Below the pieces are notes generated by a model. It had not been told where the DNA came from. It worked only from the letters and a program-made list of their open reading frames with translations, and ran no database searches. This document shows, in pieces, positions 57,240 through 64,000 of a stretch of 64,000 nt of DNA (position 1 is the stretch's first letter; each line of letters opens with the position of its first letter). Source of the stretch: Thalassotalea sp. (GTDB lineage Bacteria > Pseudomonadota > Gammaproteobacteria > Enterobacterales > Alteromonadaceae); NCBI GenBank assembly GCA_022448425.1, contig JAKVCY010000051.1, positions 1 to 64,000 of the forward strand. The letters run 5' to 3'. The position numbers and the translations under genes are program-made.

Positions 57240-58011
57240 ACCTCAAGCGGCAGATACTTCATCTGCCATAGTCAATAGATTTCCAGCATCATTGCCTGAG
57301 CAATGGTTGTCGCAGTGGAATGAATTGCTAGAAGAGCAAACACCAATAGAGCGTGTTGCATGGGCAATGGAAAACTTGCCAAGCAATTTCGTATTGTCGT
57401 CTAGCTTTGGTATTCAATCTGCTGTCATGTTGCACATGATGACGCAGATTGACCCGAATATTCCGGTTATTGTCACTGATACTGGTTACTTGTTTCCGGA
57501 AACATATCGTTTTATTGACGAACTAACCGACAAGTTGAATTTGAACTTGCAAGTTTATACGGCTAAGCATAGCCCAGCATGGCAGTTGGCACGTTATGGC
57601 GAGCAGTGGAACCAAGGTGCTGATGAGCTAAAACGCTACAATCAGCTCAACAAAGTTGAGCCGTTAGAGCGTGGGTTATCAGAGCTTGATGCGGGAACAT
57701 GGTTCTCAGGTATTCGCCGTCAGCAGTCTGATCACCGCGCTGGTTTGTCGGTTGTAAGCATCTTACGCGGCCGCTTTAAAGTGCACCCAATTATCGACTG
57801 GACTAATCGTGATGTGCATCAATACCTTACTCAGCATGATCTGCCTTACCATCCGCTTTGGGATGAAGGTTATGTGTCGGTTGGCGATACGCACAGTACG
57901 CGCCCATTAACCTTAGGTATGGATGAGCAGGATACGCGTTTTGGTGGCCAACAGCGTGAATGTGGTTTGCACACCGATACATCGTCGAATATGGACGGTG
58001 ACGGTATCTGA
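57232..58011 (+). CDS. cysH: Phosphoadenosine phosphosulfate reductase
   Basis: This 259-residue cytosolic enzyme reduces PAPS to sulfite with thioredoxin. The catalytic cysteine is C244 in RECGLHTD near the C-terminus. The extra CC...CC pair of iron-sulfur APS reductases is absent, so it is the PAPS type. I start at the ATG overlapping the cysI stop, not 12 codons upstream. It ends the cysJIH operon before a strong terminator. Confidence 0.95.
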   Translation: MTKPQAADTSSAIVNRFPASLPEQWLSQWNELLEEQTPIERVAWAMENLPSNFVLSSSFGIQSAVMLHMMTQIDPNIPVIVTDTGYLFPETYRFIDELTDKLNLNLQVYTAKHSPAWQLARYGEQWNQGADELKRYNQLNKVEPLERGLSELDAGTWFSGIRRQQSDHRAGLSVVSILRGRFKVHPIIDWTNRDVHQYLTQHDLPYHPLWDEGYVSVGDTHSTRPLTLGMDEQDTRFGGQQRECGLHTDTSSNMDGDGI

Positions 58012-58092
58012 ACAGGCTGCGGTTAATCGTGGCAATCCGTTGTTTGCAAATGTAAACAAAATGTTAATTTCGGATTGACGAAACTTATGCTT

Positions 58093-58128
58093 AAGGCCAA
58101 ACTATAAGACATATTTTGGCCTTTTTTA
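58093..58128 (+). terminator. Terminator of the cysJIH operon
   Basis: A perfect 9-bp stem (AAGGCCAAA / TTTGGCCTT) with a 13-base loop is followed by a six-T run on the plus strand. Confidence 0.88.
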
Positions 58129-58144
58129 TTTAATTGAAAATAAC

Positions 58145-58594
58145 ATGCTAGTTATTGATCTCGCTAAGGAAGTATCAACGAATCCTCAGACCTTGCTTGA
58201 AACTCTTCTCGAGCACGAGCAGCTTTCGCGCTTTTTTAATGCAAGTTTTACCGTTGAGCGTCAAAGTGATGAAGGTGAAATAGCTGGAGGAAAAGGCTGT
58301 CGCCGTCAGGTTACAACGATGGGACAAACCTTTAGCGAAGAAATCTTAAAGGCAGATCTTTCAGGCATTACATATCGTATCGTTGGCAGCAAACCGATTA
58401 AGCATCACTTAGGTAGGATTGTGTTTGAAACAACTGGCGATACTACGCTCATTTCTTATCACATTAAGGGCATAGCGCCGAATCATTTACCGACTTTTCT
58501 GGTGAAATTCCTCATTCAACGAGACATAAAAAGCGCGTTGAAAAAACTCGCTTTTCATTTTGAGAAAAACAAAGCGCCAGTATTGACAACTTAG
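58145..58594 (+). CDS. SRPBCC-like (DUF2505 type) protein
   Basis: This 149-residue cytosolic protein shows the START/SRPBCC ligand-binding pattern (EVSTNPQTLLETLLEHEQLSRFF; FETTGDTTLISYHIKG; a C-terminal helix). It has no signal or catalytic motif. It probably binds a lipid or small hydrophobic ligand. It lies just after the cysH terminator and converges with the following gene. Subfamily is not certain. Confidence 0.65.
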   Translation: MLVIDLAKEVSTNPQTLLETLLEHEQLSRFFNASFTVERQSDEGEIAGGKGCRRQVTTMGQTFSEEILKADLSGITYRIVGSKPIKHHLGRIVFETTGDTTLISYHIKGIAPNHLPTFLVKFLIQRDIKSALKKLAFHFEKNKAPVLTT

Positions 58595-58635
58595 TTCACC
58601 TAGAGGGTAAAACAGAGTTTATTTATTCTCGTTTA

Positions 58636-59550
58636 TCAGTAACTTAAATGATGCGATAGTTTACTTTTCATATGGCTCAAGAAACTGTCGTCGGGCTTGT
58701 CACCAATTAGCTGTGCTAGCTCTGCACCAATCGGAGTTAGCTTATAAAATTTAATGACAGTGTCGGCTTTCTTGGCTTTAAAAATCAGAGGAATACCATT
58801 GTATTTAAGGGCTAACTCTTCACCTTTTTCCAGTGGAGGCAGTTCTGTCTCTTGTGAAAATAGCAGGTGATGGTCAGCAAGAGTGAGAATTTCACTGTAG
58901 CTTAAACCAAATTTACTTAGGCTGATACTTGCCTCTCTATTCTTACTCAACATATTGAATAAGCTAGGCTTTTGATAAACACCTGAAATTACGCGAATGT
59001 TCTTTTTACTGTTGTCTTTGAACCCTAGGCTGCATACTTTACCGAACAGTCTTGCATCGCTGAGGCTAAGATTCTTAAATGCTTTGAGTGTTTTTAACGA
59101 AAAGGTACCTGGGTGGGTAAGTTCTCCCGCCAATATTTTTGCCCAGAGGTCTTGCATTGTAGGATTGCTAACGCGTTCTGCAAATTCGATAAATTGATCA
59201 AACCAATCTGGGTCTGCTTTATCGCTAATTGCTGAATCAGAGCAATAGTGCAGTGACTTCTCGATAACTTTTTCAATGTTTTGCTGGCGTCTGTTGTGAT
59301 TGAATCGCTCTCGTCGTTCAATGCGATCATCGATGGGGGCTTGCTGTTGGGGTGGGCGTAACGCGCCGTCTAAACAAAAGTACTTTGCGAGCGTAAGTAA
59401 TTGAGTTTGGGTACTTTGGCCGGCCGCTTTACTTTTCTTAGGATCGGCGGTTGTCTCGCCCTCGATTAGCTGACCCTTCTGCGGCTCTGTTGTTGCAACC
59501 GCTTTACTTTGCTGGCCTTGCGACGTCGCTTTTGTCGATTCCTCTGTCAT
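58636..59550 (-). CDS. Conserved hypothetical protein (TIGR03899/DUF2806-like)
   Basis: This 304-residue cytosolic protein has a low-complexity N-terminus of about 55 residues rich in Gln/Thr/Lys. The body (FCLDGALRPPQQQAPIDDRIERRE, NPTMQDLWAKILAGELTHPGTFSLKTLK) resembles a gammaproteobacterial family labelled TIGR03899/DUF2806, of unknown role. No membrane segment. It is a monocistronic gene between convergent and divergent neighbours; the 298 bases upstream to the regulator are AT-rich and hold presumably both promoters. Confidence 0.7.
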   Translation of the reverse strand: MTEESTKATSQGQQSKAVATTEPQKGQLIEGETTADPKKSKAAGQSTQTQLLTLAKYFCLDGALRPPQQQAPIDDRIERRERFNHNRRQQNIEKVIEKSLHYCSDSAISDKADPDWFDQFIEFAERVSNPTMQDLWAKILAGELTHPGTFSLKTLKAFKNLSLSDARLFGKVCSLGFKDNSKKNIRVISGVYQKPSLFNMLSKNREASISLSKFGLSYSEILTLADHHLLFSQETELPPLEKGEELALKYNGIPLIFKAKKADTVIKFYKLTPIGAELAQLIGDKPDDSFLSHMKSKLSHHLSY

Positions 59551-59848
59551 GCTGCGCCTATTCTCATGCTCATTATTTTATTTTGCCTACTTTTAGCAAA
59601 TTTCAACTAATATTTATACAGTTGATTTTGTTGTGGCAGTAAAACCAAAAACCAGTTAAAAAGAATGACTTGGTAATAATTAAAAATGCGTTAAGTTTAT
59701 ACACTGTTTTGTTGAATAATATACAACGGACTTTTATTATGTAGTAGAATCGCATTGATTTTTTCAATCTTTTTTCAATCTTTTTAATAAAAGGTTTACA
59801 CCAATTTTACCTAATCGGTGATGATTGTGCCGGTTAGCTGAGGGCAGT

Positions 59849-62080
59849 ATGCAGGTTTCAGATAATACCAATGATGATTTCCTATTTATTGATGATAGTG
59901 ATGAAGATGAAATCTTAGATGAAGGAAGTGCAGACACATGGAAAATTTTAATTGTAGATGACGATCCAGAGATACACTCTGTCACGCAACTCGCCTTATC
60001 TGATTTGACCGTTCTCGGTCGAAAACTAGAATATCTTCACGCTTACTCAGGCGAGGAAGCGAATACGATTATCGCGCAAGATAACGACATCGTGCTGGTA
60101 TTACTCGATGTTGTCATGGAAACCGATGACGCTGGCCTGAATGTGGTTAAACACATTCGTGAAGAATTGAACAAACAAGATATCCGCATTGTTTTGAGAA
60201 CTGGGCAACCCGGTTACGCGCCTGAAGAGAGCGTGATTAAAGATTACGATATCAACGACTACAAAACGAAAACTGAACTTACACGACGTAAACTCGTTAC
60301 AACCGTGTATGCCGCTATTCGCTCTTACCAACAAATAACTGCCGTTAACGAAAGCAGAAAAGGCTTAGAGAAAATCATCGACGGTTCTGCAAACCTTCTA
60401 GAACTTCACTCGGTACAAGAATTTGGACAAGGTGTACTTGACCAAGTTAAGCCGCTTTTACATGGTTTTGAAAGCGGTGTGTTTTGCGCCCGTGGTCATG
60501 GCATCATTGAAGGCGCCGATGATTTGGGTTTGTACGTACTAGCACAAGAAAATATGCCGCAAGACTTCGTCAATCAGAAACTTGATAGTGTTGCTTCGTC
60601 TGAATGTGCAGAACAGATTAATTTGTGTTTTCAGCAGAAAAAGCACATTACAACAGACGAAAGCTTTACCCTTTATTTGACACGCGGTGGTTATCGCGCA
60701 GTTATTTTCGTCAAACTATCTTCACCAATGTCTGAGCTAGATGAACAGCTCATTGAAGTTTTTTTGTCGAATATTGCAATTGGCTATGAGAATGTTCACC
60801 TGTTCCAAAAGCTTCGAAATGCAGCATATAAAGATTGGTTAACAGAAAAGCCAAACCGTTTAGAATTTTTAAATCAACTAGACAAGTTTGCAAATGGCGA
60901 CGAGCAAAAACTTGTTGCTGCATTGGTCGATATTAATCACTTCAGTGATATCAACGATGGCTTGGGTCAAGAAGTCGGCAACCAATTGCTCCTTGCCGTT
61001 GCTAGCCGATTAAGTGATTTAGGCGATGACGTTGTTGTTGCGCGAGTGGGTGCGGATGTATTTGGCCTTATTGGACCTGAAAGGGTGCTTTCTCCAGAAC
61101 AATTAACGGCGTTATTCTCTCGTCCATTTGAAGCTGGTGAGCAAAGTCTTCCAATTAATGTGTGTACCGGTTTATGCCGAAAAGCAGACTCTGGAAACGG
61201 TGGTGTTAAGGTCTTTAGCCAAATTGGCATCGCATTAAACCTTGCCAAAAAAGACGCGGATGTTCACTACAAATATTTCCGCCCTGAGATGGAAGAAGAG
61301 ACTGCGTGGCGTCTTGGTATGATTCGCCAGTTGCGTACTGACTTTGCCGCAGATCGCTTAGAGCTTTGGTACCAACCACAACTAGACTTAGCCTCAGGCA
61401 AGGTTACTGGTGCTGAAGCCTTGTTAAGGTGGCGTAACGAAGATGGTAAGTTTGTTTCTCCAGCGGTCTTTATTCCGTTGGCGGAGTACTCTGGGCTTAT
61501 CATTGATATTGGCGACTGGGTTGTAGAGCAAGCTTGTAAGTTAATAAAACAGCTTGAATCGCAAGGTTTTGACGATGTCGGTATTTCCGTAAACGTCTCT
61601 ATTCCACAATTCAGAAATAACCTGTTTGTGAAGAAGGTCATTAGTACCACTGAAAACTACCAGGTCGAGCCAAGCAAGCTTGAGTTAGAAATTACTGAAA
61701 ATATTCTAATGGATGACCCTCAAATGGTTATCGATGCGCTTGTTCAGTTAAAAGAGCAGGGCATAAGCATAGCGCTTGATGACTTTGGCACAGGCTATTC
61801 TTCATTAAGTTATTTGCAAAAATTACCAATCGATCGTTTGAAGGTTGATCGCTCGTTTATTAATGAGATTGCACAACCGGGTAAATCACTATTAGCCGAT
61901 GCCATTATTGGCTTAGGTAAACAGCTAAATCTTAACGTGATTGCAGAAGGCATTGAGGATAAAGACCAAGAACAACATTTACGAGATCAATGTTGTGATG
62001 AAGTTCAAGGCTTTTATTACGCTAAGCCAATGCCAGTTGAAGAGTTTTTAGCCTTCTTAAAAAGTAAAACAGAAAGTTAA
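59849..62080 (+). CDS. Response regulator with DUF3369, degenerate GGDEF and EAL domains
   Basis: This 743-residue cytosolic protein starts at ATG 59849 (GAGGG 4 bases before); an in-frame TTG 8 codons upstream is disfavoured. REC domain about residues 31-160 with phospho-Asp D87; DUF3369 about 165-330; a GGDEF-like domain around 330-470 whose motif is GADVF at 401-405, so cyclase activity is unlikely; EAL about 485-740 with EALLRW, ITEN, DDFGTGYSS and AEGIE intact. So it should hydrolyse cyclic di-GMP under phosphorelay control. Partner kinase unknown; several such proteins exist in Alteromonadales. Confidence 0.92.
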   Translation: MQVSDNTNDDFLFIDDSDEDEILDEGSADTWKILIVDDDPEIHSVTQLALSDLTVLGRKLEYLHAYSGEEANTIIAQDNDIVLVLLDVVMETDDAGLNVVKHIREELNKQDIRIVLRTGQPGYAPEESVIKDYDINDYKTKTELTRRKLVTTVYAAIRSYQQITAVNESRKGLEKIIDGSANLLELHSVQEFGQGVLDQVKPLLHGFESGVFCARGHGIIEGADDLGLYVLAQENMPQDFVNQKLDSVASSECAEQINLCFQQKKHITTDESFTLYLTRGGYRAVIFVKLSSPMSELDEQLIEVFLSNIAIGYENVHLFQKLRNAAYKDWLTEKPNRLEFLNQLDKFANGDEQKLVAALVDINHFSDINDGLGQEVGNQLLLAVASRLSDLGDDVVVARVGADVFGLIGPERVLSPEQLTALFSRPFEAGEQSLPINVCTGLCRKADSGNGGVKVFSQIGIALNLAKKDADVHYKYFRPEMEEETAWRLGMIRQLRTDFAADRLELWYQPQLDLASGKVTGAEALLRWRNEDGKFVSPAVFIPLAEYSGLIIDIGDWVVEQACKLIKQLESQGFDDVGISVNVSIPQFRNNLFVKKVISTTENYQVEPSKLELEITENILMDDPQMVIDALVQLKEQGISIALDDFGTGYSSLSYLQKLPIDRLKVDRSFINEIAQPGKSLLADAIIGLGKQLNLNVIAEGIEDKDQEQHLRDQCCDEVQGFYYAKPMPVEEFLAFLKSKTES

Positions 62081-62105
62081 AAAGGTCTGGTTAGTTCTTT
62101 GTGTT

Positions 62106-62135
62106 AAAAAAACGCATCATTACGATGCGTTTTTT
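62106..62135. terminator. Bidirectional terminator
   Basis: AACGCATC / GATGCGTT with a 5-base loop is flanked by A-run and T-run, making it a terminator on both strands for the EAL gene and the convergent MFS gene, whose stop falls in the loop. Confidence 0.88.
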
Positions 62136-63334
62136 ATTGCCGATTGATTATTCTCATCTGCCACTTTAAATTGCCACTCCATCCCTTGAGCAGGAGCGTT
62201 AGGTACTAACCAAGCGAGAATGGGTGAGCAGCTCGCAAAGCCCGCGCCAACAAAGAAAACCCAACTCGGATTCGTCAGCCAAACGACACCTAACAAGGCT
62301 GGAATAACGACGGCAGCGATATGATTAATCGAGAAGCTGACCCCAGCGCTCGCTGCAACGTCTTTGGGCTCAGCAATTTTCTGAAAATAGGTTTTTATTG
62401 CAATTGCGAGTGCGAATAACAGATGATCGACAACGTATAAGATGGCTGCCCACTTGCCACTTTCGACTAGGCCATATGAAACAAAGAGCAAGATTAAGCC
62501 AACGTATTCAAACACTAACGTTCTGCGTTCTCCCACTTTACCAATGATTTTGCCGATAGCTGGTGCAAACAACCAATTAAAGACATAGTTGATGAGAAAC
62601 AGTGCGCTGATATCTGCTACTGAATAACCGAACTTCTCCACCATTAAAAAGCCCGCAAACACAACAAATATTTGCCTACGTGCACCGCTGAAAAATGTGA
62701 GCGCGTAGAAAAGCCAATATTTCTTTTTCAGAATCAATTTTTTGTGTTGCTCAGTTGGCGTTTCAAATTGGCTAATACTCATGGCCAATAACAGAGTTAA
62801 TACCAAAGCCAACACGCCGAACAATAAGTAGGTAGATTGGTAACTCCAGCTGAACTTTTTCATCAATACCCAGACACTAGAGAATGCCAGCAGCGATGCC
62901 GCTGACTTCGCTGACAGCATTTTTCCCATAAAGTGGGCGGTATCATCTTTTTTAATCCATTGCAGTGTTAGCGACTGGTTGACGGTCTCAAAGTAATGAA
63001 AGCCCATAGACATGATAATCGTCGTGATATACAAACCAAAGGCACTAGGGAAAAAGCCGGTAACGGCAACACCAATGGCTGTTACCGCTAATGAAAGCAG
63101 TGCGAGTTTTTGTTCTTTGATAAACAGCAGAAGGTAAACCGCTGTAAAAGCTAAAAAGCCAGGCACTTCCCGAAGACTTTGGAGAATCCCAATTTCCTTA
63201 CCTGTAAATGCAGCTTTCTCTACGACGAAATTGTTGAGCAGTACCATCCAAACGGAAAATACCAATGGCAAAATAAACGCCATAGCAAGTAGCAAGAACT
63301 GGGGAGTGTTCCAGCGGCTGAGAAGCGAGAGCAT
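62120..63334 (-). CDS. MFS transporter
   Basis: This 404-residue inner-membrane protein has about 12 predicted helices. The longer frame (to 63493) adds a poor N-terminus, and AAGGA lies 6 bases before ATG 63334 (MLSLLSRWNTPQ), so I start there. The MFS GKIIGKVGERRT-type loop between helices is present. It is not linked to a metabolic operon; substrate unknown. A membrane sensor gene is divergent upstream. Confidence 0.85.
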   Translation of the reverse strand: MLSLLSRWNTPQFLLLAMAFILPLVFSVWMVLLNNFVVEKAAFTGKEIGILQSLREVPGFLAFTAVYLLLFIKEQKLALLSLAVTAIGVAVTGFFPSAFGLYITTIIMSMGFHYFETVNQSLTLQWIKKDDTAHFMGKMLSAKSAASLLAFSSVWVLMKKFSWSYQSTYLLFGVLALVLTLLLAMSISQFETPTEQHKKLILKKKYWLFYALTFFSGARRQIFVVFAGFLMVEKFGYSVADISALFLINYVFNWLFAPAIGKIIGKVGERRTLVFEYVGLILLFVSYGLVESGKWAAILYVVDHLLFALAIAIKTYFQKIAEPKDVAASAGVSFSINHIAAVVIPALLGVVWLTNPSWVFFVGAGFASCSPILAWLVPNAPAQGMEWQFKVADENNQSAIKNAS

Positions 63335-63578
63335 AGTCATTCCTTCAAAACTTTGTGAGTCGGTTGCTGTTAACGGCGCGTGATCGAAGTCGCGGATATT
63401 GAATACTGAAACAACTCGACAAAAAGGGTAGTAAGTAGTGTATCTTATCAGTAGGCATAGCCCAAACACTGTTTGGGTGAAATATGTTCGCAAATAGATG
63501 AAAAAATAACGTTAAGTGGCGAAAGTAAAAGCTAAGGTCTAAGGTCAAATAAGCGTAAGCTTACAAACTGGGTAATTT

Positions 63579-64000
63579 ATGAATTCAATAACAAAATCAA
63601 TTAGCAGTCTATTAAACCAGTGGCGATTTAAAACGAAATTCACCTTACTAGCTCTGGTGTTTTTTATCCCGTTGATAATGGCATTCCTTTGGATCGTTGA
63701 TAGTCAGCGCAGTAAGATTTCTTTGCTCAGTGATGAACTTCTTGGCCATCAGCTTATTAGTCATTTAATCACGGTTGAAGAGGCTATTTATAAATCAGAT
63801 CAAAATGCCCGTTCAGGTGCACAGCGGTCTTTGAGTGTATTAACTAAGTCTATCAATAGCCATGCGCCTCTTTCGCCTGTAAAAGCCAAGACACAAGAAC
63901 TGAATGAGAAATTTGCTTCATTACAGTTGAGTACAGATGATACTGACCTGACGAATGTCGCTGAGGTTTATGAGCTTACACTTGCGCTACGAGAGAACAT
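63579..64000 (+). CDS. Membrane sensor protein, N-terminal part (probable methyl-accepting chemotaxis protein)
   Basis: The open frame from ATG 63579 runs to the window end. It begins MNSITKSISSLLNQWRFKTK, followed by a membrane helix (FTLLALVFFIPLIMAFLWIV) and a mainly helical periplasmic region. This layout is typical of a chemoreceptor or a similar sensor with an extracytoplasmic helical domain. The signalling domain lies outside the window, so histidine kinase or diguanylate cyclase outputs are also possible. Confidence 0.6.
   Translation, partial: MNSITKSISSLLNQWRFKTKFTLLALVFFIPLIMAFLWIVDSQRSKISLLSDELLGHQLISHLITVEEAIYKSDQNARSGAQRSLSVLTKSINSHAPLSPVKAKTQELNEKFASLQLSTDDTDLTNVAEVYELTLALREN

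Noticed and set aside
63335-63493. 53-residue N-terminal extension of the MFS transporter
   Set aside because: Odd composition; the ribosome site points to ATG 63334 and MFS proteins usually start near the first helix.

Overview
The window looks like chromosomal DNA of a marine gammaproteobacterium of the Alteromonadales (Colwellia/Thalassotalea/Pseudoalteromonas type). This rests on gene content and order: an arginine succinyltransferase operon beside pabA and an HDOD gene, mpl-ubiX, a DcaP-like porin, an E. coli-type lactate operon, cysJIH, and a DUF3369-EAL response regulator. The DNA is moderately AT-rich and genes are densely packed on both strands. I see no rRNA, tRNA, CRISPR array or intact insertion sequence.

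Layout. 0.1-3.5 kb: a hybrid histidine kinase overlapping a di-haem cytochrome c peroxidase/MauG-like gene. 3.6-17.2 kb: a block resembling the E. coli prkB-yhfA-crp-argD-pabA region but without crp: prkB, a secreted M1-like metalloprotein, an OsmC protein, a DUF3802-like protein, then DUF1338-astD-astA-astC, HDOD and pabA/trpG, followed by a MITE-like repeat, ybaK, a DCC thioredoxin-like gene and a MOSC-reductase-ferredoxin fusion. 17.4-26.5 kb: mpl, ubiX, a large periplasmic beta-propeller/amidohydrolase fusion, a PhoD-like phosphatase, a ferredoxin and a thioesterase. 26.5-31.2 kb: a periplasmic binding-like protein, a roughly 0.7-kb non-coding stretch, a bacteriocin-like peptide gene with a textbook double-glycine leader plus a tiny two-helix membrane protein, and a fused MFS/spermidine-synthase-like protein. 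31.3-42.6 kb: DcaP-like porin, LysR regulator divergent from lactate permease-dld-lldD, a gamma-glutamyltransferase, and an NfeD-QmcA pair.

42.8-53.5 kb is an accessory, partly decaying segment. A TonB gene is followed by an ECF sigma factor gene that is frameshifted exactly at a UGA, then a membrane anti-sigma/TonB-domain gene broken by a -1 shift, a secreted-protein gene with a late frameshift, an HD-domain gene with two in-frame stops, and a GlxA-type regulator with two in-frame stops. Intact genes follow: a periplasmic binding-like protein, a NERD nuclease-like membrane protein, an ArsR regulator divergent from a NIPSNAP/ABM monooxygenase pair, and an intact GlxA-type regulator. A 40-bp imperfect direct repeat brackets 49.7-53.6 kb, the second copy lying just before cysJ. 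53.6-64 kb returns to core genes: cysJIH for assimilatory sulfate reduction, an SRPBCC protein, a conserved hypothetical, the DUF3369-GGDEF-EAL phosphodiesterase, an MFS transporter, and the start of a membrane sensor cut by the window end.

The best candidate for an undescribed system is the peptide/immunity-like pair at 28.6-29.0 kb. Next are the sigma/anti-sigma-TonB unit with its stop-codon-centred frameshift, and the loss of crp from its usual neighbourhood.
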